The notes under the pieces were generated by a model that did no database searches, was not told the DNA's origin, and was given only the letters and a program-made list of their open reading frames with translations. Positions 8,901 to 16,232 of a DNA stretch of 21,243 bases are shown in pieces. A program made the translations under genes and the position numbers. How positions within the stretch are numbered: the stretch's first letter is position 1; every line of letters starts with the position of its first letter. Origin of the DNA: GCA-003244245 sp035997545 (GTDB taxonomy: Bacteria; Actinomycetota; Actinomycetes; Mycobacteriales; Pseudonocardiaceae); the NCBI GenBank assembly GCA_035997545.1, contig DASYIL010000102.1, positions 1 to 21,243 on the forward strand. The letters run 5' to 3'.

Positions 8901-9124
8901 CGGCGACTGGAGGTGAGCACCAGCACCCGCTCGGGGTCCACCCCGCTAAGCACCCGGTCGGCGACGGTGTGCGCCACGAGCGTGGTCTTGCCGGTGCCCG
9001 GGCCGCCCAGTACCCGCAGCGGCCCGCCGCCGTGCTCTAGGACTCGGCGGGCGTCGGACCCCCAGACGGCGGTCCAGGGCGCCGCTGCGGTTACGGAACG
9101 AACCAGAGTGGACACGCTGCGCAT
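5948..9124 (-). CDS. adnA: AdnA, partner motor-nuclease subunit of AdnAB
   Basis: The product is 1058 residues, near mycobacterial AdnA (about 1055). Walker A G-G-P-G-T-G-K-T is at 40-47. The Walker B position reads V-D-D-A-Q (D263, D264) instead of D-E-x-Q, as expected for the secondary motor subunit. A later motif reads VGDPDQTVFSFRG. The C-terminal RecB-like nuclease has D-V-K-S-S-K with D943 and K945. Four cysteines, C815 then C1038, C1041 and C1047, fit the iron-sulphur cluster known in AddB/AdnA-type nucleases. The gene lies upstream of and overlaps adnB, giving co-translation. ATG 9124 is chosen because longer starts (to 9217) would overlap the divergent gene at 9171. No clear Shine-Dalgarno precedes it, so a leaderless start or GTG 9115 are alternatives. 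A divergent alkyltransferase-like gene beside adnAB also occurs nearby in mycobacteria. Confidence 0.92.
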   Translation of the reverse strand: MRSVSTLVRSVTAAAPWTAVWGSDARRVLEHGGGPLRVLGGPGTGKTTLVAHTVADRVLSGVDPERVLVLTSSRRAAADLRERIVERLAAHDVTPTVREPLVRTVHSYAFALLRLQASLRDLPPPRLLSGPEQDVVVRELLAGEREAGGRGWPSGLRPALGLPAFAAELRDLLLRAAERGLGPEDLIALGRTSGRAEWVAAGRFFRSYEQVTLLRGSVGTVAPQATAPALDAAELVSAALLVLDTDAEVLRRECDRVRHLIVDDAQHLDPLQAALVNRLGAGASELLLVGDPDQTVFSFRGADAGLLTSGGSAVVRLCTDHRMAPAVRSAVCRLAARLPGPRADLHGPAGEQPRGEVAVRVFGSAAVEASWVADQCRRAHLLDGVAWADMAVLVRSTGRTLPVLRRALLAAGVPVAVPREELPVARHGAVLPLLAVLRCAAQPAALDEETAAALLACPLGGADPLALRRLRRELRRRELAAGGERTSGALLVDVLRREDQLDGLDDRTAAPARRLAALLTTAARATRGGASAEEVLWRVWQASGLAHRWAATAVRGGPAGAQADRDLDVVVALFDAAARYADRLPGADGGPAGVLGFCDYVTDQQIPGDSLAPRSPQGEAVAVLTAHAAAGREWSLVAVPGVQEGSWPDLRLRGSLLGVEHLVDITAGVESAAVSRTAPLLAEERRLLLVAASRARHRLLVSAVRGDDEQPSRFLDELEGTDASVDERPVAARGRSLSLPELVAELRRVCCDPAEDGSRRQHAAAGLAQLAQAGVPGADPDSWYGLGPPSSHSPLRVQGEPARVSPSLVELVSSCPLRWLLTRHGGEDVLALPAITGSLVHGLVQAAAAGATDEQLEQALTVAWTGVDAGAPWYSRSEQQRVRQMVAMFRHWWRDSRGELTEVGCEQEVEVRLPPADGAAAVLLRGRVDRLERDRQGRPVIVDVKSSKTPVSKQAAQEHAQLATYQLAAAHGAFAGFGLAAEPGGARIVQVSARTAAAVQRDQQPLDELALARWGDVVREAARRTAGPEFVTIDNGDCAQCPSQVACPLHESGRQVTG

Positions 9125-9170
9125 GCAACCACGCCGCTGTGACAGTCCGTGGCGCGGGAGGATGGCGGCG

Positions 9171-9458
9171 ATGGACGTCGAGGATCTGGAGCGGATACGC
9201 GGCGTGGTAGCTGCCATCCCGGCAGGCTCGGTGCTGGCCTACGGAGACGTCGCTGCCCGCGCCGGGTTACCGGGTCGGGCCCGGCTGGTGGGCCGGATCC
9301 TCGCCGAGGACGGCCACGACCTGCCGTGGCACCGGGTGTTACGCACCGACGGCACCCCCGCGCCACACCTCGCCGCCGAGCAGCTGGCTCGGCTTCGCGC
9401 CGAGGGTGTGCTGGCCGAAGGCGGGGGAGTCCCGATGTGCCGTTACCGCGCTAGGTGA
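9171..9458 (+). CDS. Alkyltransferase-like protein (ATL), O6-alkylguanine-lesion binder
   Basis: The product is 95 residues and corresponds to the DNA-binding/active-site domain of O6-alkylguanine-DNA alkyltransferases. The signature reads P-W-H-R-V, so Trp replaces the acceptor Cys of P-C-H-R-V. That defines ATL proteins, which bind alkylated guanine, flip it out and flag it for nucleotide-excision repair without removing the alkyl group. The family G-S-V-L-A-Y-G-D-V-A segment and the R-x-V-G-R-I-L DNA-binding region are present. I chose ATG 9171 because GGAGG (9157-9161) is nine bases upstream; ATG 9162 directly abuts that site, and the frame's start at 8814 would overlap adnA. The gene is divergent from adnA with 46 bp between starts. 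It resembles the mycobacterial gene in a similar neighbourhood, although no intervening esterase gene is present here. Confidence 0.88.
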   Translation: MDVEDLERIRGVVAAIPAGSVLAYGDVAARAGLPGRARLVGRILAEDGHDLPWHRVLRTDGTPAPHLAAEQLARLRAEGVLAEGGGVPMCRYRAR

Positions 9459-9649
9459 GAGCCCGGACGAGTGCATACGGCTCTGCCGGCCAGGAGACTG
9501 GGCTAGCTTGCCATCTGAGGAGTCTGGGCCCAGCAAAGCCTGATTCGTATTGGGCTTGAAAGTTTCATGGGCCCGACAAGATGAACCGTACCAAAATTCG
9601 CTTTACTCCTCCAGGTGTGCTTATGAAACCGGCCGATAAAGAACGCCCG

Positions 9650-9675
9650 CTAGCGCCACACCGGAGAGGCGCTAG
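9650..9675. terminator. Stem-loop downstream of the ATL gene, possible terminator
   Basis: CTAGCGCC and GGCGCTAG pair perfectly (8 bp) around a ten-base loop, about 190 bases past the ATL stop. A short T-containing stretch (CTTATT) follows rightward. It could end read-through towards the nar promoter. Confidence 0.35.
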
Positions 9676-9780
9676 GCTTATTGGATCCGCCAACCCGCCA
9701 TTGCTCAACTCCGCCGCGGCAGTACCGCCCGGGAGACGAGTGGCTGGCCAGCCCTGGAGAGTATCGATCACCGACGTCAG

Positions 9781-9818
9781 GTAACTGACATGTTACGTTA
9801 TGTAAACTAGCGGAAAAC
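9781..9818 (+). promoter_or_regulatory. Four tandem GlnR-type half-sites upstream of narG
   Basis: GTAAC (9781), GTTAC (9792), TAAAC (9803) and AAAAC (9814) are spaced exactly 11 bp apart, each with a six-base gap. This matches the architecture of actinobacterial GlnR boxes (GTnAC-n6-GaAAC repeated). The first two half-sites are the best; the last two match the A-A-A-C side but lack the leading G. GlnR is the global nitrogen regulator and commonly controls nitrate and nitrite assimilation genes. The array is 269 bases before the narG start. Confidence 0.6.
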
Positions 9819-9897
9819 TGCGTGATACAGAGCTGTTACCCGCGCCAAGCTCGCACGGTCTTCTGGGCACGAGCGGCCGACGTGTGGGCCTGTTGCA

Positions 9898-9927
9898 CCA
9901 GGTAGCAGGGCTGATACTGCTACCTGG
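9898..9927 (+). promoter_or_regulatory. Perfect 11-bp-arm hairpin in the probable narG leader
   Basis: CCAGGTAGCAG and CTGCTACCTGG pair without mismatch around GGCTGATA. A GGGCTG in the loop side can alternatively pair with the CAGCCC just downstream (9929-9934), so two folds compete. No U-run follows. It does not match a riboswitch class I know; it could be an attenuator, an RNA stabiliser or a DNA operator. Confidence 0.5.
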
Positions 9928-9943
9928 CCAGCCCAGCTGAAAT

Positions 9944-9959
9944 GTGAACGAAACGTTAC
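9944..9959 (+). promoter_or_regulatory. Second GlnR-like half-site pair before narG
   Basis: GTGAA and GTTAC are separated by six bases, the GlnR spacing. This is a weaker match than 9781-9818 and lies 128 bases before the narG start. It could be an extra GlnR site or chance. Confidence 0.3.
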
Positions 9960-10001
9960 GGTTATCGCACCGCCATCTCGGCGATGACGTGAGCTTTAGC
10001 G

Positions 10002-10017
10002 GGCCTTCTTGAAGGCC
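10002..10017. promoter_or_regulatory. Short inverted repeat, candidate operator near narG
   Basis: GGCCTTC-TT-GAAGGCC is a perfect 7-bp-arm inverted repeat with a two-base centre, too tight for a stable RNA loop, so a protein-binding site is more likely. It is 70 bases before the narG start. The regulator is unknown. Confidence 0.3.
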
Positions 10018-10073
10018 ATCAAATCGCCGTCTAGGGTAATGAGCTAGCCCCCGTGAACGTAAACCATCACCCG

Positions 10074-10079
10074 AAGGGG
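10074..10079 (+). promoter_or_regulatory. Ribosome-binding site of narG
   Basis: AAGGGG lies eight bases before GTG 10088, which selects that start over an in-frame GTG at 10079 that overlaps the site itself. Confidence 0.65.
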
Positions 10080-10087
10080 TGGCGTCC

Positions 10088-13000
10088 GTGACCGATACCC
10101 TCGATAACAGCCCGAGCGCTGGCATGGACACTGGATTCGCTGATTCCCTGCTGCGCATCGGCCGGCATTTTCAGCGCGGAGAGGCCTCAGCCGATCTGCG
10201 GACGGTGCACCAGATCGGCGGCCGGTCGGCTGACGTTTTCTACCGGGACCGCTGGGCCTACGACAAAGTGGTGCGCTCGACCCACGGGGTGAACTGCACC
10301 GGTTCATGCTCGTGGAAAATCTACGTCAAGGACGGGATCATTACCTGGGAGGCGCAGCAGACCGACTACCCGTCGATCGGCCCGGACAAACCCGAGTACG
10401 AACCCCGGGGCTGCCCACGCGGTGCATCGTTCTCCTGGTACACCTACTCGCCAGCCAGGGTGCGCTACCCGTATGTGCGCGGCACGCTGCTGGAGCTGTA
10501 CCGGGAAGCAAAGCAACGGCTCAAGGACCCGGTACTGGCCTGGGCCGATCTGGTCGACGACCCCGAGAAGGCCCGCCGGTACAAGTCGGCGCGCGGCATG
10601 GGCGGGTTCGTGCGGGCCGAGTGGTGGGAGGCTGTCGAGATCGTCGCGGCCGCGCACGTGCACACGATCAAGAGTTACGGTCCGGACCGGGTTGCCGGGT
10701 TCTCGCCGATCCCGGCGATGTCGATGGTCAGCCACGCCGTCGGGGCTCGGTTTATCTCGTTGATCGGCGGGGCAATGCTGTCGTTCTACGACTGGTACGC
10801 CGACCTTCCGGTGGCCTCGCCCCAAGTATTCGGTGACCAGACCGACGTGCCCGAGTCCGCCGACTGGTTCGATGCCGGCTATCTGATCATGTGGGGTTCC
10901 AACGTCCCGGTCACCCGCACCCCGGACGCGCATTACATGACCGAGGCCCGCTACCGCGGTCAGAAAGTGATCGTCGTGTCGCCGGACTACGGCGACCACA
11001 CGAAATTCGCCGACGAATGGTTGCCGGCGCGGCCGGGCACCGACGCCGCGCTGGCCATGGCCATGGGTCACGTGATCCTCAAGGAGTTCTTCGTCGACCG
11101 CCAGACTCCCCGTTTCACCGACTACGTCACGCGCTTCACCGACCTGCCGTTCCTGGTCACTTTGGAGAAACGAGAAGACGCCTGGGTCGCCGGCAAGTTC
11201 CTTACCGCGGCAGATCTGGGCGACACCGCCGAAGGTGCCGATTCCAAGATCGTCCTGCTCGACGGGAATACCGGGCAACCAGTGGTCCCCAACGGCTCAC
11301 TGGGTCACCGCTTCACCCACTCCGGGAAAGGTCACTGGAACCTCGACTTGGCCGGCGTGTACCCATTACTGACTGTGTACAGCGACAGTGACGTCACGGC
11401 AGAGGTGGACCTGCCCCGGTTCGACACCGCCGAGCCCAGCGTGCTGCGCCGCGGGGTGCCGACCCGGACAGTCGCCGGCAAGCTGGTCACCACCGTGTTC
11501 GATCTGCTGCTGGCCCAGTACGGGGTGCACCGGCCGGGCCTGCCCGGCACCTGGCCCACCGGCTGCGACGACGCCGAGCAGCCGTGCACCCCGGCCTGGC
11601 AGGAGCCAATCACCGGCGTGCCGGCGGCCGCAGCGGAGCGGATCGGCCGGGAATTCGCCGACAACGCCGAGCGCTCCGGCGGCCGGTCGATGATCCTGAT
11701 GGGCGCGGGCACCAACCATTGGTTCCACTCCGACCAGACTTACCGGTCGTTCCTGGCGCTGGTGATGCTCACCGGGTGCCAGGGGGTCAACGGGGGCGGC
11801 TGGGCACACTACGTCGGCCAAGAAAAGGTCCGTCCGATCACCGGCTGGTCGACGCTGGCCTTCGGCCTGGACTGGCAGCGGCCACCGCGGCAGATGCAGG
11901 GCACCGTGTACTGGTACCTGGCCACCGACCAGTGGCGCTACGACCCGTTCACCGCCGAGGCGATGGCGTCGCCGCTGGCGAAAGGACGCTTCGCGGGGCG
12001 GACCGCGGCGGACAACATCGCACTGGCGAGCCGGCTGGGCTGGATGCCCAGCTACCCGACGTTCAACCGCAACCCGCTGGACCTGGCCGACGAGGCGCAA
12101 CGCCTGGGCAAGGACGCCGCCCAGCACGTCATCGACGGGCTGTCCACCGGGCACCTGAGGTTCGCCTGCGAGGACCCGGACGCCCCGGAGAACTTCCCGC
12201 GCTGCCTGACCGTGTGGCGGGCCAACCTGCTGGGCTCCTCGGCCAAGGGCAACGAGTACTTCCTGCGCCACTTGCTGGGCAGCGACTCCAACCTGCAGGC
12301 CACCGACCGCGATGGGGTGCGCCCCACCGAGGTCACCTGGCGGGACGAGGCGCCGGTGGGCAAGCTCGACCTGCTGTTGTCACTGGACTTCCGGATGACC
12401 AGCACCACACTGTTCTCCGACGTGGTGCTGCCCGCCGCCACCTGGTATGAGAAGCACGACCTGTCCAGCACCGACATGCACCCCTACGTGCACGCCTTCT
12501 CCCCCGCGATCTCTCCACAGTGGGAATCCAAGACCGACTTCGAGGCGTTCCACCGGATCGCCCGCGGCTTCTCCTGGCTGGCCGAGAAGCACCTCGGGGT
12601 GCGCCAAGACATCGTGGCGGTACCGCTGCTGCACGACACGTCCGACGCCACCGCGCAGCCCGGTGGCCGGGTGCTGGACTGGAAAGCTGGTGAGTGTGAG
12701 CCCATACCCGGCAAAACCATGCCGCGGCTGATCGTGGTGGAGCGCGACTATCCGGCGATCGGCGAGAAGATGGCCGCGCTCGGCCCGATGGTGGAGCGCG
12801 TCGGCCTGACCACCAAGGGCGTCACCTTCCACCCGGACGCCGAGGTCGACTACCTCAAGGCGGCCAACGGCGCGATCATCTCCGGGCGCGCCGCCGGGCG
12901 GCCGTCGCTGGCCAAGGACACCCACGCCGCCGAGGCCATCCTCGCGCTGTCCGGCACCACGAACGGCCGGCTGGCCACCGAGGGTTTCCGCGCCCTGGAG

Positions 13001-13813
13001 CGGCGCACCGGCACCAAGCTTGCCGACCTCGCCGCGGAGAACGAGGGCAAACGGATCACCTTCGCCGACACCCAGGCCCGCCCGGTGCCTGTCATCACCT
13101 CGCCGGAGTGGTCGGGCAGCGAGGCCGGCGGCCGGCGCTACGCCCCGTTCACTATCAACACCGAGCGGCTCAAGCCGTGGCATACGTTAACCGGCCGGCA
13201 GCACTTTTATCTCGACCACGACTGGATGTCCGAGCTCGGTGAGCAGATGCCGATTTACCGGCCGCCGTTGGACATGACGGCACTGTTCGGCGAACCGAAC
13301 GTCGGCCCGAATGACGGGCTCAACGGGCGCCTCGGCGGGCCGAACAATGGACACAGCTCGATTACCGTCCGGTACCTCACCCCCCACTCGAAGTGGTCCA
13401 TCCACTCCACCTACCAGGACAACCTGCACATGCTCACGCTGTCCCGCGGGGGGCAGGCCATCTGGATGTCCGATGTGGACGCCGCCAAGATCGGCGTCAA
13501 GGACAACGAGTGGATCGAGGCGATTAACCGCAACGGCATCGTGGTCACCCGGGTGATCGTCAGCCATCGAATGCCGGAGGGCACCGTGTTCATGTACCAC
13601 GCCCAGGAGCGCACCGTGGGCGTGCCACGCATCGAGAAGACCGGCAAGCGCGGTGGCATCCACAACGCGCTCACCCGGCTGATGATCAAGCCGACGCACT
13701 TGATCGGCGGCTACGCCCAGCAGTCGTTCGCGCTGAACTACCACGGCCCTACCGGCAACCAGCGCGACGAAGTCACCACCATCCGTCGTCGGAGCCAGGA
13801 GGTGACCTACTGA
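10088..13813 (+). CDS. narG: NarG, catalytic Mo-bis-MGD subunit of membrane nitrate reductase
   Basis: The product is 1241 residues (mycobacterial NarG about 1232). It reduces nitrate to nitrite on the cytoplasmic side of the membrane with electrons passed from NarH. The FS0 iron-sulphur ligands H66, C70, C74 and C109 have the same 4-4-35 spacing as E. coli NarG His49/Cys53/Cys57/Cys92. The Mo-ligand region reads Q-T-D-V-P-E-S-A-D-W, and the pterin-binding N-V-P-V-T-R-T-P-D-A-H motif follows. The C-terminal molydopterin-dinucleotide-binding domain contains NNGHSSITVRYLTPHSKWSIHS. No twin-arginine signal is present, consistent with a cytoplasmic-facing enzyme. GTG 10088 is chosen by the AAGGGG site. 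The stop overlaps the narH start as ATGA. The upstream GlnR-like array suggests nitrogen control. Confidence 0.97.
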   Translation: MTDTLDNSPSAGMDTGFADSLLRIGRHFQRGEASADLRTVHQIGGRSADVFYRDRWAYDKVVRSTHGVNCTGSCSWKIYVKDGIITWEAQQTDYPSIGPDKPEYEPRGCPRGASFSWYTYSPARVRYPYVRGTLLELYREAKQRLKDPVLAWADLVDDPEKARRYKSARGMGGFVRAEWWEAVEIVAAAHVHTIKSYGPDRVAGFSPIPAMSMVSHAVGARFISLIGGAMLSFYDWYADLPVASPQVFGDQTDVPESADWFDAGYLIMWGSNVPVTRTPDAHYMTEARYRGQKVIVVSPDYGDHTKFADEWLPARPGTDAALAMAMGHVILKEFFVDRQTPRFTDYVTRFTDLPFLVTLEKREDAWVAGKFLTAADLGDTAEGADSKIVLLDGNTGQPVVPNGSLGHRFTHSGKGHWNLDLAGVYPLLTVYSDSDVTAEVDLPRFDTAEPSVLRRGVPTRTVAGKLVTTVFDLLLAQYGVHRPGLPGTWPTGCDDAEQPCTPAWQEPITGVPAAAAERIGREFADNAERSGGRSMILMGAGTNHWFHSDQTYRSFLALVMLTGCQGVNGGGWAHYVGQEKVRPITGWSTLAFGLDWQRPPRQMQGTVYWYLATDQWRYDPFTAEAMASPLAKGRFAGRTAADNIALASRLGWMPSYPTFNRNPLDLADEAQRLGKDAAQHVIDGLSTGHLRFACEDPDAPENFPRCLTVWRANLLGSSAKGNEYFLRHLLGSDSNLQATDRDGVRPTEVTWRDEAPVGKLDLLLSLDFRMTSTTLFSDVVLPAATWYEKHDLSSTDMHPYVHAFSPAISPQWESKTDFEAFHRIARGFSWLAEKHLGVRQDIVAVPLLHDTSDATAQPGGRVLDWKAGECEPIPGKTMPRLIVVERDYPAIGEKMAALGPMVERVGLTTKGVTFHPDAEVDYLKAANGAIISGRAAGRPSLAKDTHAAEAILALSGTTNGRLATEGFRALERRTGTKLADLAAENEGKRITFADTQARPVPVITSPEWSGSEAGGRRYAPFTINTERLKPWHTLTGRQHFYLDHDWMSELGEQMPIYRPPLDMTALFGEPNVGPNDGLNGRLGGPNNGHSSITVRYLTPHSKWSIHSTYQDNLHMLTLSRGGQAIWMSDVDAAKIGVKDNEWIEAINRNGIVVTRVIVSHRMPEGTVFMYHAQERTVGVPRIEKTGKRGGIHNALTRLMIKPTHLIGGYAQQSFALNYHGPTGNQRDEVTTIRRRSQEVTY

Positions 13814-15522
13814 TGAAGATCATGTCACAGCTTGCCATGGTGATGAACCTGGACAAGTGCATCGGCTGCCATACCTGCAGCGTCACCTGCAAACAGGCGT
13901 GGACCAACCGGGGCGGCGTCGAGTACGCGTGGTTCAACAACGTGGAGACCAGACCCGGACAAGGGTATCCGCGGCAGTACCAGGACCAGCAGCGATGGAA
14001 GGGCGGCTGGACGCTGACCAAGCGCGGCCGGCTGACGTTGCGCTCAGGCTCGCGGTTCACGCGGCTGCTGAACATCTTCGCCAATCCCACCCTGCCGAAG
14101 GTGTCCGACTACTACGAACCGTGGACATACGACTACGACAACCTGCTGTCCGCACCACCGTCGGACACCACCCCAACGGCCCGGCCCAAGTCGTTGATCA
14201 CCGGCGAGGACACCGCGATCACCTGGGGCGCCAACTGGGACGACGACCTGGGCGGCGGCCCCGAGCAGATCGGCCGCGACCCGTTGCTGGCCAAGGTGTC
14301 CGACAAGGTGAAGCTGGAGTTCCAGCGGACGTTCATGTTCTACCTGCCGCGGATCTGCGAGCACTGCCTCAACCCGTCCTGCGCGGCGTCCTGCCCGTCC
14401 GGCGCGATCTACAAGCGCAGCGAGGACGGCATCGTGCTGGTCGACCAGGATCGCTGCCGCGGGTGGCGGCAGTGCGTCACCGGGTGCCCGTACAAGAAAA
14501 TCTACTTCAACCACAAGACCGGTAAAGCGGAGAAGTGCACGTTCTGCTACCCGCGGGTGGAGGTGGGCATCCCCACGATCTGCGCGGAGACCTGCGTCGG
14601 GCGGCTGCGCTACATCGGAGTGGTGTTCTACGACGCGGACGCGGTGCTGGCCGCAGCTTCCGTGCGCGACGACAAGGACCTTTACCCGGCGCAGCTGGGC
14701 GTGTTCCTCAACCCGCACGACCCGCGCGTGGTAGCCGAGGCCGAGCGCGCCGGTATCTCCCAGGAATGGATCGATGCCGCGCAGGCGTCCCCGATCTACA
14801 AGTTGATCGTGGACTACCAGGTGGCGCTGCCGCTGCACCCGGAATACCGAACGATGCCGATGGTCTGGTACATCCCGCCGCTGTCCCCCGTGGTGGACGT
14901 GCTGTCGAGCACCGGACATGACGGCGAGGACGCCGACAACCTGTTCGGCGCGATTGACACGCTGCGCATCCCGGTGGAGTACCTCGCTGAGCTGTTCACC
15001 GCCGGCGATGTCGGGCCGGTGCGCGCTTCCCTGCAGCGGCTGGCCGCCATGCGCGCCCACATGCGCCGGGTCAACCTAGGCGAACCGGTCCGGCCGGAGA
15101 TCGCCGAGTCGGTGCGCCTGACGCCGGCCGAGATCGAGGCGTTGTACCGGCTGCTGGCCATCGCCAAGTACGACGACCGCTACGTCATCCCCAGCGCCGC
15201 CGGCTCCGATGCCCACCGGCTGGATGCCCTGGCCACCGGGTGCAGCCTGGACTCCGACGGTGGGCCGGGCATGACCGCCTTTGACGTCATGGACGACAAG
15301 TTCCACCTAACGGAGCAACCGGCCGACGGCAACGGTGCCGCGGCACCGGCGGACAAGGGGCACCGGATCAACCTGCTCAACTGGGACGGCAAGACCACGA
15401 ATGGCCTATTCGCCACGCCGGCCACTGACGGCCCACACCATGGTCCGGCGAACGGTACAGCGAATGGCTCGGCGAATGGTGCCGCGACGGACCCAGAGCG
15501 CGCGGCGGAGCACACCCGATGA
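13813..15522 (+). CDS. narH: NarH, four-cluster iron-sulphur electron-transfer subunit
   Basis: The product is 569 residues. It carries electrons from NarI haem to NarG through three [4Fe-4S] clusters and one [3Fe-4S] cluster. Cysteines C16, C19, C22 and C26 (CIGCHTCSVTC) match E. coli numbering exactly. Further groups are C-E-H-C-x4-C-x3-C-P, C-R-G-W-R-Q-C-x3-C-P (the Trp replaces a Cys, the [3Fe-4S] hallmark) and C-T-F-C...C-A-E-T-C. A strong AGGAGGTGA (13797-13805) precedes ATG 13813, which overlaps the narG stop by 4 bp. Odd: the last ~45 residues are a low-complexity tail with three A-N-G-x repeats encoded by a 12-bp tandem repeat (15448-15483), beyond the conserved family core. The stop overlaps narJ as ATGA. 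Confidence 0.97.
   Translation: MKIMSQLAMVMNLDKCIGCHTCSVTCKQAWTNRGGVEYAWFNNVETRPGQGYPRQYQDQQRWKGGWTLTKRGRLTLRSGSRFTRLLNIFANPTLPKVSDYYEPWTYDYDNLLSAPPSDTTPTARPKSLITGEDTAITWGANWDDDLGGGPEQIGRDPLLAKVSDKVKLEFQRTFMFYLPRICEHCLNPSCAASCPSGAIYKRSEDGIVLVDQDRCRGWRQCVTGCPYKKIYFNHKTGKAEKCTFCYPRVEVGIPTICAETCVGRLRYIGVVFYDADAVLAAASVRDDKDLYPAQLGVFLNPHDPRVVAEAERAGISQEWIDAAQASPIYKLIVDYQVALPLHPEYRTMPMVWYIPPLSPVVDVLSSTGHDGEDADNLFGAIDTLRIPVEYLAELFTAGDVGPVRASLQRLAAMRAHMRRVNLGEPVRPEIAESVRLTPAEIEALYRLLAIAKYDDRYVIPSAAGSDAHRLDALATGCSLDSDGGPGMTAFDVMDDKFHLTEQPADGNGAAAPADKGHRINLLNWDGKTTNGLFATPATDGPHHGPANGTANGSANGAATDPERAAEHTR
15448..15483 (+). repeat. Three 12-bp tandem repeats in the narH tail
   Basis: The unit GCGAAyGGynnn occurs three times in register (15448, 15460, 15472) and encodes A-N-G-T, A-N-G-S and A-N-G-A. 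Because the unit is a multiple of three, copy-number changes would alter tail length without a frameshift. Confidence 0.8.
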
Positions 15523-16232
15523 GCCCGACCTGGCTGCGCCGCCGCAAGGCCGAGGCGCCCACCGGCGAAGGTCGTCGCCCAAAAATTCCCGACGAGCGGA
15601 CCGAACTGGTTCAGCGGATGGTGTGGCGGATCGCCGCGCTGCTGGTGGACTACCCGACGCAGCAGATCTTGAACATGGTCGACGAGCTGCACGCAGGGGC
15701 CGGATCGCTGCCCGCGCCGGCTGGACCCGCACTGGTGTCCTTTGTGGACCACGTCCGCCGGACACCACCGATCGAGCTGGCCGCGTACTATGTGGAGACC
15801 TTCGACCTGCGCCGTCGCAATTGCCTGCATCTGAGCTACTACGCCTACGGTGACACGCGCAAACGCGGCATGGCGCTGCTGCGGTTCAAGCACGCCTACC
15901 GCGCGGCGGGTGCCGAGCTGGGCGAGCACGAGTTGCCCGACCATCTGGCGGTGGTGCTGGAGTTCGCCGCGACTGTCGACCCGGTGGTCGGGCGACGGCT
16001 GCTGGTCGAATACCGGCCGGTCGTGGAACTGCTCAGGCAGTCCCTGCACGAGAACGGATCACCCTACGCGGCGGTGCTCGACGCGGTGTGCACCACCCTG
16101 CCGGAGCTCAACGTCGCCGACCGGCGTCGGGTCGCCGAGCTGGCCGCCCAGGGACCACCGGAGGAAGAGGTCGGCCTGGAGCCGTTCGCGATGGATCCGG
16201 CGCTGCAGGAGCACATGGGAGGACGCCGGTGA
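15519..16232 (+). CDS. narJ: NarJ, nitrate reductase assembly chaperone
   Basis: The product is 237 residues, somewhat longer than mycobacterial NarJ (about 200). It belongs to the NarJ/TorD all-helical chaperones that hold NarGH until the Mo cofactor and FeS cluster are inserted and the complex docks on NarI. It is not part of the final enzyme. The family pattern L-L-V-D-Y-P near the N-terminus and Y-V-E-T-F-D-L-R-R-R-N-C-L-H-L-S-Y-Y-x-Y-G-D-T-R-x-R-G in the middle are diagnostic. The N-terminus (SPTWLRRRKAEAPTGEGRRPK) is a basic extension of ~25 residues. Start and stop overlap narH (ATGA) and narI (GTGA) by 4 bp each, so translation is coupled along the operon. Confidence 0.95.
   Translation: MSPTWLRRRKAEAPTGEGRRPKIPDERTELVQRMVWRIAALLVDYPTQQILNMVDELHAGAGSLPAPAGPALVSFVDHVRRTPPIELAAYYVETFDLRRRNCLHLSYYAYGDTRKRGMALLRFKHAYRAAGAELGEHELPDHLAVVLEFAATVDPVVGRRLLVEYRPVVELLRQSLHENGSPYAAVLDAVCTTLPELNVADRRRVAELAAQGPPEEEVGLEPFAMDPALQEHMGGRR

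Larger units (their letters stand above)
9459..10087. other. 629-bp regulatory region upstream of narGHJI
   Basis: No convincing gene lies here; a 67-codon rightward ORF (9581-9784) has no Shine-Dalgarno and no recognisable family. Notable items are an 8-bp-arm stem (9650-9675), a four-half-site GlnR-like array (9781-9818), an 11-bp-arm hairpin (9898-9927), a second GlnR-like pair (9944-9959) and an inverted repeat (10002-10017). It is locally more AT-rich around the GlnR-like array. A possible -10 (TGATAC, 9823-9828) lies just after the array. If that is used, the narG leader is about 250 bases long. Confidence 0.7.

Noticed and set aside
9125..9217. N-terminal extension of AdnA to 9217
   Set aside because: It would overlap the divergent ATL gene and its ribosome site, and the added residues do not resemble helicase sequence.
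9581..9784. 67-codon rightward ORF between the ATL gene and narG
   Set aside because: No Shine-Dalgarno, no recognisable motif, and its end runs into the GlnR-like array.
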